In this document: positions 44,100 to 55,500 of the stretch, piece by piece
Layout: every line of letters starts with the position of its first letter
Position numbering within the stretch: position 1 is the first letter of the stretch
Assembly (NCBI GenBank): GCA_963855995.1
Contig: OY979722.1
Coordinates: 6,873,501-6,937,500, forward strand
DNA: 64,000 bases
Reading direction: 5' to 3'
DNA from: Muricea muricata
Taxonomy: Eukaryota > Cnidaria > Anthozoa > Malacalcyonacea > Plexauridae
Notes under the pieces: generated by a model
Seen by the model: the letters and a program-made list of their open reading frames with translations, nothing else
Databases searched by the model: none
What the model was told of the DNA's origin: nothing
Translations under genes and position numbers: made by a program

Positions 44100-44790
44100 A
44101 AAACTGATTGCTGAGCTGTCGCCACAATAAATTTAGCACAGAAACTACACCCAAGTACTCACGCTAGGCTGTCATTCATACGCAATTAGCAAAGGGAACA
44201 CACCTAATTGCTAAGCTGTCGCCACATTAGAATTAGCAACAGGACCACACCCAATTGCTAAGCTGTTGCCAAATGCAAAATTAGCACCTGGACTACGCCC
44301 AATTGCTAAGCTGTCGTTAAAATAGAATTAGCAAAGAGACCACACCCAATTGCTAAGCTGTTGCCAAATGCAAAATTAGCACAGGGACTATGCCCAATGC
44401 TAAGCTGTCGTTAAAATAAAATTAGCAAAGGGACTACACCCAATTGCTAAGCTGTCGTTAAAATAAAATTAGCAAAGGGACCACACCCAATTGCTAAGCT
44501 GTCGCCACATTTGAATTAGTAAATGGTCCACACCCAGTTGCTAAGCTGTTGCCAAATGCAAAATTAGCACAGGGACTACGCGCAATGCTAAGCTATCGTT
44601 AAAATAAAACTAGCAAAGGGACCACACCCAATTGTTAAGCTGTCGCCACATTCAAAATTAGCAAAGGGACTAGACCAAGTGCTAAGCTTTTAGAAAAGGG
44701 ACCATACCCAACTGCTAAGCTGTTGCCAAATTTAAATTACCAAGGGCCGCACCCAATTACTAGGCTGTCACGGACTCACTAGGGACCACA
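44100..44790 (-). repeat. Minisatellite, unit about 57-60 bp, about eleven copies
   Basis: Each unit contains CCAATTGCTAAGCTGT, then a variable stretch (CGCCACAT, TGCCAAATG or CGTTAAAAT), AATTAGCA and GGGACCACACC. At least two unit variants alternate. It occupies the stretch between the recombinase and the B1 repeat of the Ngaro element. Confidence 0.9.
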
Positions 44791-44879
44791 CCCATTGCAA
44801 AGACCCCCAAGGAACACGACAATTAAATCTTGGAAACTATGTATTGTTATTATTATGATTATTATTACAAACAATGCGT

Positions 44880-45731
44880 GCAGGAACGGTCTCGATAATG
44901 TGGTGAGGTGTTTGTATGTACAATTGATAGGCATTGCTGAACCATCTCCCTAAGGTCTTGATTAAGTGATCTGGAATACCTGCGGCAGCGGCGGATGTTG
45001 CTGCGCCAATGCGAAAACTATGACCTGAAAAGTTTCCTGATAAACCAGCGCGAGCTACTGCGTTTCCGAGCCAAGTGGCTAGTGTTGCTGTAGTCAGTGG
45101 AGATCCAGTTGAATGACAAAAGAGGGGTCCTGCATCACCCCCACGAAGATGAAGGTAGTGCAGCAGCGCCTTAACTGCGCCGAGGCGTATAGTAGAAAGG
45201 GGTCGGTTTTCGAGTACTTGATATGCAGAAAGATTACCTTTGGGTTGATATGCTTGTCGATTTTCACATCGGAGAGAGCTAAATAGATTCGCGATTCAAA
45301 CTTCTGCTTGGCGTTCTAAACTCGCCAGATCGAAGGAAGCCAAAAAATCCCGTGCAGCATGCAGCATTCGAAATTTAACACTGCTCGTATACTTGCAGTA
45401 CTGCCAACGTCACTGGAAGCCGTTGTCGAGTCGAGATACCCTGCGAGCGTTTAACACCGCGTAAGACTCGCTCGAGCCGTAAACAATTAGACAGCGGATT
45501 CGCGAAGCCGTTTTCTATATGGAGCGATCGCACTCCAGCTAAATAAACCTTGATAGACGACGCTTTTACCGTATGCGACAGGTGAGTGGCGAATAACATC
45601 AAAGTCCATTCAGACGCCGGCAAAGGAGAACCGTTGTCATTTAAACACTTGCTCCAATGACAAAACTCAAGAAATTTGCGCTGCGCCGAGTCGTAGGTTC
45701 GTCGAGTTGAATTAGCAATGCCCTGAAACAT
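44880..45731 (-). pseudogene. Ngaro tyrosine recombinase
   Basis: The N-terminal part (45731-45375) has STRRTYDSAQRKFLEFCHW and SSIKVYLAGVRSLHIENG, the DNA-binding SAM-like region of tyrosine recombinases. After frame changes near 45300 the catalytic part reads TIRLGAVKALLHYLHLRGG, then SGHSFRIGAATSAAAAGIP (the HxxR motif) and LGRWFSNAYQLYIQTP (catalytic Tyr). The enzyme would integrate the circular DNA copy without target duplication. Dead by frameshift, but the catalytic motifs remain readable. Confidence 0.85.
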
Positions 45732-45849
45732 TAGTGTTCGCGTCCGCTGCTCTAATTTAGATAATTCAAACGGGCTAGCACTGCTGGAGGGACCATAACC
45801 GGGGTTTGGTGAGCGTGTGGAGCTATTTGACGAAAGACCTTCATGTTAA

Positions 45850-46622
45850 AACGAGACAGCGAATCAACTATGTTATTATCCTTTCCGGAACATGTTTTGC
45901 GATGATAGTAAAGTTCATGCGAGCAGCGCACAAAAATAACTCTCTGACTAGCTTCATAATGTAACTGTCTTTAGATGCCCCAGAATTAATTATTGTAACA
46001 ACACTTTGGTTATCACAATCAAATTGAATTCGTCGATTCCGCCATTTTTCCCCCATACATAGCAGGAAAGGACTATGGAAAAAAGTTCCTTATAAGCAAT
46101 GCTCTACGTTTGTTGGGCCACTGACCAAGCGCCATTAAACCATTCCCCCGAGTAGAACGCGACGTACCCAATACTGCCAGAGGCATCTGTGGACAGAAAA
46201 AGGCCGGGGACTGGGGCCCACTCAGGCAGATAAAAAATACACCCCATCAGATCGCCACCATTCAATGTTGAGTTTGCATTCATTATTCAAACGTATAAAC
46301 CGAAACTTCTTGCTTGAGTGGCCTTTCAATAAATCAAGAAGACGCTGCAAAAAGGTCCGCCCTAGAGGAACGACAGCGCATGCATGGCTGAGTTTGCCAA
46401 CCAGCGATTGGAGTGCCTTTAACTTACACCAGTGTTCTCGTCCAATAGTGCAATGAGTTCCACATGTTTATCAGCAGGCAATCGGGCAGTCGTGCGGATA
46501 GAATCTAATTCAATGCCCAGAAACACCAAACAGGTAGTGGGGCCCACGCATTTGTTGGGAGACCATGGAATATCAATGTCACTAGCAGCCCGGTCAATTG
46601 CTAATCCCCTGCCGAATTCACA
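45850..46622 (-). pseudogene. Ngaro reverse transcriptase (thumb) and RNase H
   Basis: Minus strand from the LINE junction. CVGPTTCLVFLGIELDSI marks the end of the palm, then LVGKLSHACAVVPLGRTFLQ (thumb). RNase H follows with LFLSTDASGSIGYVAFYSGE, IQFDCDNQSVVTIINSGASK and FTIIAKHVPERI. Frame breaks lie near 46070 and in the RNase H. The catalytic YxDD-type motif of the palm should be between 46622 and 48795 but is absent from both sides of the inserted LINE. Confidence 0.8.
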
Positions 46623-48793
46623 CACACATAGATTAAAATTCTTATGCTCTTTATATCAACTTAAACAATTTATAGATAAGCCTACCAGAGTAACTTCAAC
46701 CTCAGCAACATTAATTGATTTAATCCTAACAAACACACCTGAAAATATATCACAGTCGAGTGTTATTCATCTTGGCATACCTGACCATAGCCTAGTTTAT
46801 GCTCTGAGGAAATTCTTCCTGCCAAAGTCATACCAAAAATACAAGGTTGTTAGAAATTTTAAAAACTTTAATGAAAATCAGTTTATACTGGATGTCACGC
46901 TGTTACCCTGGAAATTAGTCTACCAGCACAATGATCCAAATTTGTGCTGGCAAGTATGGAAAGATCTTTTTCTCCAGGCGCTTGATAGACATGCTCCAAT
47001 CCAGCGTAAGAGATTAAAAGCAATCCTATTCCCTGGATAACGCCAGAAGTTAAGAAACTGATGCAGATGAGAGATGGGCATAAAAAGCGTGCCATTAAAC
47101 ATAACTCCTCTACTCACTGGGCACTATATAAGAAATTACGTAATAAAGTTAATACTGAATTACGTAGTCAAAAATCTAATTATTTTATTGGAAAGATTAA
47201 AGAACGTTCCCAGTCTAATGATGTAGAGGGCAGTTGGTCTCTCATTAATTCCCTTCTTGGTAGGCACAAAAATAAGACCAATGTTACCGAACTTATAGTT
47301 GATAACGTGAGTATATTTGACGATAGATCTATTGCAGAGTCGATGAATGAATACTTCATTGGTATTGGCACGAAACTAGCTGATGAAATAGATTCTAACT
47401 CGGACTACCAAAATGACGATCTAACGTGTACAAATGAACTTCTTGAAACAGATTCTTCTTCAACGAATCTGCTTCACTTTAGGACTATCTCCGTCAATAG
47501 CGTTGCACTACGTCTGAGTAGCCCATCAGCTTCAAAATCAACTGGAATGGATAACATATCAGCTAAGGTTTTAAAAATTACACCCAACATCATTGCGCCA
47601 TCCTTAACATACGTTTTTAATGTATCCCTTGAATCTGGTATATATATGTAGACAACTGAAAATTGGCTAAGATAATTCCTATTTACAAGTCTGAGGATCG
47701 AAAAAATGCGAAAATTACTGACCAATTTCAATATTACCGGTAATAAGTAAAGTGTTTAAAGTGAAATCTTTAGTCAACTCTATGAGTACTTAAACGAAAG
47801 TACCCTGTTGTCGGATCGTCAATGCGGATTCCGACCCAAATACGGAACAAATGCCGCACTGATAGAAATGTGCGACCTGTGGCTAAGTCACATAGATAAA
47901 GGAGAGTTAAACGGAGTTGTTTTCTTAGATATTCGGAAAGCGTTTGATTCTGGAACGTTCACTTGTCTGGGGGTTAAACTGGATGGGAAACTGAATTGGG
48001 ATAGCCATATCGACTCTATTTGCCAGAAGGTCAGCGCTGGAATTGGGATAATGAGGAGAATAAAACCCTATGTTCCCAGAAAAACTTTACTAGATATATA
48101 CAGCTAATTCAATTAAGGTTGACATCAACAATAGTCAAATGGCAAATGTGCAATATGCATGAGCGTAAAAAATGATGGTAATAATATAGTTTTAGATAAG
48201 ATCAACACATCAGCAGCCTTGTTGAATTACAAATATATATAGTATCTAGTATGATATTTTTTAACATCCGCATGCATGTAAAGAATCATTCTTTTGGCAC
48301 TCGATCGATCATATTGCACATTTGACTATTGTCGATGTCAACCTTAATTGAATTAGCTGTATAATGGACTGGTAATGCCATATTTTGATTATTGCTCCCC
48401 ATTATGGGACGCGTGTAGCAAAGGGTTGCAAGATAAATTACAAAAATATCAAAACAGGGCAGCCAGGGTCATCAGTGGAGAAATGAAACAAGAGAAATGA
48501 AATCCACACTTCATATAATTTGCGAAACAATCAAACAGATATAACTCTGCCTAACCCAAAAACTGAGTATTTGAAACGAACCCTAGGGTACAAGTACAAC
48601 GGCGCAAAGTTATGGAATAGTTTGCCGCAGCATTCGAAGGTAGCTGCCTCTATTTCCTCTTTTAAAAATACAATTGCCGATTTTGAACTGAACTGCACCT
48701 AGATATTATCTGTGTGACGCCCCTCGTGGAAAACAGCTGTAAATAGTTGTCGAGGCTAGCGTGTTTAAATGAAGTTTTACATACATACATACA
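46622..48793 (+). mobile_element. 5'-truncated CR1/L2-like LINE inserted in the Ngaro element
   Basis: Plus strand, about 2.2 kb. It starts within the C-terminal part of an endonuclease (FIDKPTRVTSTSATLIDLIL, then LGIPDHSLVYALRKF) and continues with the pre-RT region (WSLINSLLGRHKNKT). Reverse transcriptase has SASKSTGMDNISAKVLK, SDRQCGFRPKYGTNAALIEM and VVFLDIRKAFDS. An internal deletion joins this directly to GTFTCLGVKLDGKLNWDSHI, skipping the FADD region. The C terminus follows (TEYLKRTLGYKYNGAKLWNS). It ends in an ACAT tandem tail (48778-48793), which is a LINE-like 3' end. Several stops and frameshifts. Confidence 0.88.
48101..48359. mobile_element. 259-bp inverted-repeat element with TA target duplication, inside the LINE
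   Basis: Starts CAGCTAATTCAATTAAGGTT and ends with the inverted form. Arms of about 55 bp include GTTGACATCAACAATAGTC. Flanking TA copies lie at 48099-48100 and 48360-48361. Removing the element plus one TA restores the LINE frame exactly (DIYNGLVMPYFDYCSPLWD). A MITE; TA duplications point to the Tc1/mariner side, though this is not proven. Confidence 0.92.
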
Positions 48794-49320
48794 TCGGACG
48801 GATGTACTGGGATAATGCGATAAGAACTTTTAATGTCAACTTAACCCATTAACGCACCCCGTTCGGCTTTGACAATTAAGGCAATTGCATCAGACACTTT
48901 ACTGTATGTTACAGTGAAATCCTCTTTATTAATACCATCATTAACACTATGGCCAAACGGAAAAGACAAATCAAGTATCAGACACCAGCCGCCATCCTTC
49001 TTAGGAATTACACCGAAGCGACTAATGTGTAAACTGCTTAATGCTGGCGCTTGGAAGGGCCCAGCGACCCTGCCTAAGGAGACTTTTTCGCGAGGTATTT
49101 ATCAATGATAGCGGGGTGCTCAGCAGACGAAGGGCTGTTCTTTTTAGCTGTCTTAAGAGTGAAGGTATTGGAGTGAAATCCCAGCCGGAACCCATGACGA
49201 AAACCATTTAAAATGTACTAAACTTTGCTTGTGTCCGGATAATTGCATAATTGTAAGACCAGCTTGGCTACATTATTTGGAGAAACTACAAATACATCCG
49301 GCAGGTTAAAAGTACGTGCG
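48793..49320 (-). pseudogene. Ngaro reverse transcriptase, N-terminal part
   Basis: On the minus strand (several frames): NGFRHGFRLGFHSNTFTLKT, EHPAIIDKYLAKKVSLGRVA, ISRFGVIPKKDGGWCLILDL and, across an in-frame stop, VDIKSSYRIIPVHPSD. Here the reading is cut by the LINE's ACAT tail. These are the fingers and first palm motifs of a DIRS/Ngaro reverse transcriptase. Confidence 0.85.
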
Positions 49321-49597
49321 ACATTTACACAGGAAAAAAACATGCTTATTACCAACACCGTCTCTCTTAAGCTCATTTCGGCTATCGCCGGCGGGTTGGG
49401 TCATCGCCAGGGCTTCGCCCCCGCTTTTGTGCTAACTCTGTTTAGTGGATTCTGCGGTGCGCTCCGCTGCACCCGTTTCGATCGCAATTGTGTCGAAATC
49501 TGCAGGACTCGCGTGGACTGCTACATGCCCCTGTATTCCATGATTTACAAAAAATCATCGAATGGGGGTCACCCCGAGGCTCACTAGATCGTGCCGC

Positions 49598-50383
49598 TTA
49601 GGGTTGATACTGTACGGCCACAGATGTATGATAGTGATACAGATCTGACTTAATTTGACCCCAATTCTTTGAATTGGACGCAGTGGCTTCGAGACGAAAG
49701 GCGCGATCATAGCTATACCAACACCGTCCTGGAAATTGCTTAGCCATGCGCATTATTAAGGCCATATAGGCGAGTAAGTCGTGAATTCTTTCTGGTTGAC
49801 ATGCAGTGATCACGGAAATGTAACTATTAAAACACTCTATCCAAGTCAGAATATCACTGATTTCAGTTTTCTTTCGCGACAACGTAGTCGTGGGCACAAT
49901 CGAGCGACTTTCAATTGTAAAGGAGGTGGATTCGGTCGTTGGCGCGTCTAAGTTTTCTGGCATGAGCTCGGACAATTCAATGAACTTGCCGGTTAAAATG
50001 TGCGAGACAAGTTTAACAGGGACAGGTGGGTGACCCGGGCCCAAGATAAACGCTTGATTAAAACTGCTGCTCATTCCCGTAGTAACTATAGGAGCGGGAA
50101 CTGACTCACGGACGGAGGTAGGGCAAGAATTAACTGTCCGATCAACGACGCTCGATTGTGTCAACGCGTCCGACAAGCCAACAAAAACAGGAGCAGTCTA
50201 CATACCTTGAGATGACGCATGCGATGTGGTTGTGCTTGGAATCGACGGACTAACCTCACCCATTTGCTCCAATGTCGTAACATTGCTTGCCAATGAACGC
50301 GATCCCGATGAATTTGCGATGACTTCTGTTACAGCGGTCTGTAAGCCAGCACAGAACTTCGGTGATTTGAATGCAGCGGCCAA
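49598..50383 (-). pseudogene. Ngaro gag-like frame
   Basis: Two neighbouring minus-strand frames (50383-50198 and 50176-49598) encode a Ser/Thr-rich lead followed by a helical region with LSHILTGKFIELSELMPENL-like character (read as VKLVSHILTGKFIELSEL) and a C-terminal part with RFRLEATAS-type basic residues. Position between A1 and the reverse transcriptase is that of the first frame of Ngaro elements. No zinc knuckle is visible and the identity rests on position. Confidence 0.65.
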
Positions 50384-50486
50384 ATCAATAGACGAGTGGG
50401 ATGAACCCCGTCGCTGTATCGTTGGTGATCTCTCTTACAGGCTCCGACATATTTGTTTTCACACAAAAAGAAAAAAAAAATTCTAA

Positions 50487-50679
50487 AGGCCGGTTTACAC
50501 GATGCGACATGTCGCATGCGATTCTGATTTTGGCGTATGGAATTGAGTAAATGTTTGTGTAAAGATGTCACACTTTGTTGTAGGCTGTAGCTAATAAGCA
50601 GAAATAATGGCTTCGGCAGTCGTTTTCATACGCCAGAATGACAATCGCATGCGACATGTCGCATCGTGTAAACGCGCCT
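50487..50679. mobile_element. 193-bp inverted-repeat element with TAA target duplication, in Ngaro A1
   Basis: Ends AGGCCGGTTTACACGATGCG and, inverted, CGCATCGTGTAAACGCGCCT. The arms extend about 55 bp. Flanked by TAA (50484-50486 and 50680-50682). The A2 copy has the uninterrupted sequence TTCTAACTCTATTT, confirming the empty site. A 3-bp TAA duplication fits PIF/Harbinger-type MITEs. Confidence 0.85.
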
Positions 50680-50840
50680 TAACTCTATTTCCCGCAAATT
50701 GCTGCAGCTTGTTTTATTAGCTACCGAATGCCACTGCACGACTGATGCTCTTATATATCCAGCTCAGCAGGAGGGTCACTCAGACCCAGATCGCGCGCTG
50801 GTTCCTAACATATTAACCTTGGTTAATACGTAACCTCATT
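50680..50840 (-). repeat. Ngaro split repeat A1
   Basis: Direct copy of A2 (43686-43849), about 95 percent alike by eye. Its inner edge is split by the short element at 50487-50679. Confidence 0.88.
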
Positions 50841-52516
50841 AACATGTAGCAAGACAGGCATGTACTGAGCTTGCTTGAACCGATTTTATCAATTCCATAA
50901 AACAAATATGGCAGACTGACTTGTGAAAGTATTAGCTTTTTCGAGGATTGTACGTTTGTGGCTTGTCATTGGTTTTAATAAAACAACATCATAATATGTA
51001 AATTTAGTTTTTAAATGGAGGCAAGTTGTCTGTGCCGCTACGAAACCTCGTAGAGAAGTACCCTGGTGGATCGTAGTCGCGTGTTATCGCTCTATTGCCC
51101 AGATTTTGGTCAATAATCAACAATTATTGAATGAGGTCGAGCAGGATATGAGGAATTATTAAGGCAGTGGTTTGTGTTATCACACAGATAACACAAACCG
51201 ATGCCTTAATAATTCCTCATTAGATAACAGTCATCCATTTCATGCAAACAATGTTATGTATTTAATGTTATGTATCGAAGATATACAATGTTCACAATAG
51301 CGAATGATGGAAAAGATGGGGTCACACTGTTCAGTGACGCCTGAGATCCCTGTACATACAGTTATATTTTTTGAAAATATTTTAAACTCAGTTTAAACGC
51401 TTGCTTTGTAAGTAAGAAGGCACAAGCTGCTAATAATGGAACAGCATGAAATTGTTCGAAAACTTTAATAAGCCAATGAGACTACCGATATTTACAATTG
51501 TCAGATTGCGACGAAAGGTCGATTAACAAAGGTCAGTCAATATACTACGAAATGAGTCGTAATGTCGTATATTTGTTTTCAATATACGACGAAATGACTC
51601 ATAATGTCGTATATTTATTTTCAACCCCAAATTTGGGCAACTACCAAGCGAATATGACGATTTCACCTTTAGCTCTTAACCAATCAAAACTCCTAAAATA
51701 TTTTCAATAAATAATAAAACAATATATTTTGAGGGAGGAGTGGGAAAGACAATATGATATACCGACATGTTTGTACTGTAATTAAAAGGTATTAGTTTCA
51801 GTCCCGAAAAATCTGAACAATAAAATAAATAATTTATTGCCTGAAATCTGGGCAAAAAGCAAAACCAAATGACCACGACCCACCAGGATACTTCCCTAAA
51901 AGTACTCTGGGTACAAGGTTGGTCACTGTACTGTGTGCACCAGATACAGGATTGCGAGCTTCATTCCCAGCTCCGACATTTCGTTTTACTTTTTCAAAAA
52001 AAATTTCCAGGTTGCTTTTTTCAAGATTTTTATTCAAATGTTTCTTTGTTCTGTAAGCATTTGTTGTACATTTGTTAACAGTTATTTAGGCTATATTTAT
52101 TGTGAGAAGTTGACCTATTAGGAGTTGACTGAATTTCTGTCTTTTGGCACAAGTAACATGCATTCCCCGATTTAGTTAATAGTCCTTTTGTTAATTGGTG
52201 CTAGCCCAGTCCCAGGTCTTCTCCTCTTTGAGTCAGTTGTTGACCTCAACCTACAACTATAAACAATATAGTAATAACGCAGTACACGGTTACTATTTAT
52301 AGTTCAAACTGCAGACAAACAAACTAACCTTAAATCCCTAGAGGATCTTAATGATCCCCATTCAGTTGCTATAAATGCAAAACTAAACAAGAATAAATGA
52401 TAAATGCGGACAAACATCAACCCTCACAGCATCTGTGCACTTTACTATTATATATGTGGCTCGTGTTATTGCACAAACTTTGCTTTTTATACGTACCTTT
52501 ATTAAATATTTTGCAG
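50841..52516. other. Upstream spacer of the channel-OTU gene
   Basis: Two inverted copies of a short repeat lie at about 51037-51120 (plus) and 51836-51925 (minus), sharing TACCCTGGTGG or TATCCTGGTGG and TTGCCCAGATTT; SINE-like in size. A hairpin at 51133-51232 has arms GAGGAATTATTAAGGCA and TGCCTTAATAATTCCTC. An AG acceptor at 52515-52516 implies an unseen 5' UTR exon further upstream. No coding region recognised. Confidence 0.5.
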
Positions 52517-52524
52517 AGGAAGAA

Positions 52525-55500
52525 ATGTTGTCTTTATCTGACGCTACTGAACTTGAATCTCTTGGTGATAAAGCAGTCACTCGATTCCGGCCGTGGTGGG
52601 AAGTTCTCACATTTTATTGCCTAAATGGTCTTTTAATGGCAGTGCTTTTTGCTCTAGCGGGCATCACCATTTCTGGTACCTATAACATCTGGTGTTTCCC
52701 TGTTGGTAATGACACACAATTGGACTATACTGTCATGAACTACGCCAGCTCAAGGTGCTCGAGAATATTTGAAGGGAACTATCTCATATACTTTCCATAT
52801 TTGATGTTTCTGGAGTGGGCTGTCTTCTTTGCGGTCCATTTGTTGTGGTTTAAATTGCCAGCAACTTTTTTTTTGTTTCAACAATTATCTGAAGTGTTTT
52901 CTGAATTTACCGCCATTAAACCAGTGGAATATAATACCGATAAAAGGATTTCAAAAGGTAATACAGCGTTTAGATATTTACGTAGAGGCCCCTAAGGGGT
53001 TTTCATCATAAATATCTACGGACTTACATAATTATAGAATGAAAAGAAAAAATAAGAAATTTATAACTTCAGTATGCCCGGGGGTTGTGCCTTTTACAAC
53101 TAGTTAAATATAGATGCTTAAAAGTAATTTTAACGTTAAATAATAAATATAACACATACTATTGGACATTATATAATAATACGTGTTCATTCTGCATTTT
53201 CATTGGTCGCGAGCTGTGTGTTATTAAAGTACACACGCACGGATGACGTCAGCTGATGGCGTGATCTAATTTAGCTAATTTATTTCGCGGGTCTTCGCAT
53301 GATTTTTGTCAACTTTATTATAATATAAAACAAATAGATTTCATTTTTTTGTGCTTCTGCACTGTAATAGATCACAGATGACGCCATAGCGTGTGAAGAA
53401 CAAAAAGTCACGCACTCGACTGCGTCTCGTGCGTACTTTTTTGTTCTTCACACGCTATGACGTCATCTGTGATCTATTACAGTACAGACGCACGCAAAAA
53501 TGAAATCTATTTGTTAAATAGAACACATTAACAAATGACGGGATGTTGTTTGGCAATAACAAACATGGCCGCGTACTTATTACTGAACTGAACTGCAAAC
53601 TGAACTATGTATTGCTATTTAAAGTAAATATGCCGTGAAGTTCAAATCCTAGTAAATGCATTGGTCTTATTGACTGAATTGTTATCAGTTATAGACCCAA
53701 AGCGAGGGTGATTCGGCAAAATATTAACCCGAAGTGATGATATTTCCCGAGGGCTTTAGCCCGAGGGAAATATCATCACTAAGGGTTAATATTTTGCTGA
53801 ATCACCCAAGTGAAGGGTCTATAAATGATATATTATACCGAAAATATATAACTGTTCAAGTCCAGGACAACTTGTCAACATACCTTCGAGAATACGAGAT
53901 TTCGTTTTTTACTCAAATAAACAATTTTTCCAAAGTTCTTTGCCAAATGGCATCAAGTAAATAGTGCTGAGTAATTTTGCCGTCTTTTGAACACCCTGTT
54001 TTAAAAAATTTCCAGTGAAAGCACTTAAGAAACACCGTAGCATATCCATACACTCTTGTGTGCTCCCGCCATTTTTCATTGTTTTTAATCGTCGCGTGTA
54101 GCTCTCGTGGGATGTCGCGTGAGATTATTCAAAAGTCGAATCTCCCGGGATATTCGGCCGAATCTCCCGGGAGATTCTGCCGAATACCATGCCTCGGGGA
54201 AAAAACCTAGGGTCAGAATTTCCTGTAACATGGTATTCGCTGAAAAATACTGTGGACACGTGCTACTAATAGAACACTCTGATTGGACGAGCTAAGTATG
54301 AGGTATAATATCGTTAATTATTATAGTATCAGTAAAATTTTTGTAAGCAAACCTCGATAGTCTGCTTGAAAGCCTGAATTTTTGAAGGGACAAATTTCAC
54401 CCAATCAAAATTTGTGTGACTATAAAATTTGTATTTACCTAGAGCTGCAAAAATTGTTCAAATTGTAAACCGATCTTTCCAAGCCAAGGTATATTGGTTT
54501 ATCTCACTGCGTGAATTTATCATCGCAAAGCTTTCGATTCGTAAGCTAAGACCTTCTTCAGTGCGAATAAATAGTTACTCTACGAACTCGAGTAGTATAT
54601 GAGCTAATCTCATCTATGACGAGAGTGAGTAGAATAACTGTTTTATTATATAGACAACAACTGCTACCAAAAAAAACTTTCCAGTGCAGTTATATTTCAC
54701 TAAAATATAGTCAGTTTAGCAATGTAAACAACTTGAGGCAACACTACTTGTCGCTATTTAAAAAGTATGTCTTAAACCAATTTTGCCAAAAGTTTCAAAT
54801 TCTTAAAAAATATAAATGGCGAAACAAACGCATTTTGACCTCCAAATTGAGAGCAGTTTTTGTTTAATATTATAGCAATTCAAAACAATTATAATCTTTC
54901 CACCCTTCGGGCGACTTATTCAGTATCAATTCGTAAAAAAACTGTTTTTATACTTGTTTAGACGACATTTATCTAAGTTTATGTGTTGTACTCATGGCCA
55001 AGAAAGCCTGCCAAAATACTCAAAATAAGATTTTTAGCGATCGAAAAACTTTCAGCCGCCATCTTGGTTTCTCTACTAGTATGATATGAGCCAATTAGAT
55101 TGCAGTGTTATTTAATGTCCGATGGCAGTCTATATAATAATTAACAATTAGCCGTCGAAGGCGAGTTGATTATCGGAGAATATTATTACACAAGTTATTT
55201 TAATTTTGTTTATTTCTTTGTCCGTAATTTGTAGAAAACGGCGGCTAGTCGCCATTTTGTAAACTTGTTTTTACTGTTATATTCACCTGTAGGTGAATAT
55301 AAAGGAATGTCACGTCATTTAGACCAATCGTAACGTCGGATTTCTTATGTTCACTTGTGTAAAAATACTAATAACTATTAGCACTGATCAAGAATCGAAC
55401 TTAATAATATATTTACGTGGTGTTTCCACAAAATTGTACTGAGATTGATATTCACCAGTCAAGCGTATAGAACTTATGTTCGTGTATTTTTACTTTATAA

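Larger units (their letters stand above)
43477..50840 (-). mobile_element. Ngaro-type tyrosine-recombinase retroelement, interrupted
   Basis: Minus-strand order: A1 repeat (about 50840-50680), gag-like frame, reverse transcriptase N-part, [LINE insertion 48793-46622], rest of reverse transcriptase, RNase H, tyrosine recombinase, minisatellite, then B1 (43983-43853), A2 (43849-43686), B2 (43599-43477). The split direct-repeat plan A1-B1-A2-B2 with reverse transcriptase, RNase H and tyrosine recombinase is the hallmark of Ngaro elements. Excluding the LINE and the short element in A1 it is about 5.0 kb. It is degenerate: frameshifts occur in most domains and part of the palm is missing. Confidence 0.88.

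Noticed and set aside
44100..44790. CRISPR-like array
   Set aside because: Units are tandem without unique spacers, in a eukaryotic retroelement; a minisatellite explains them.
46432..46625. Start of the plus-strand frame 46432-47040 as a gene start
   Set aside because: The first 60 or so codons are antisense of the Ngaro reverse transcriptase; LINE coding begins only after the junction near 46622.
49243..49587. 114-codon plus-strand open frame
   Set aside because: Antisense of the Ngaro reverse-transcriptase lead; no independent support.
52435..52524. Upstream ATG giving a 30-residue longer channel protein
   Set aside because: The extra codons overlap a pyrimidine-rich acceptor (ATTTTGCAG at 52508-52516). 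The downstream ATG matches the very short N terminus typical of LRRC8 proteins.
54495..54575. CTGAAGA...GAAA string on the minus strand as a fifth hammerhead
   Set aside because: The intervening sequence does not form a clean stem II and no complementary stem I arms were found.
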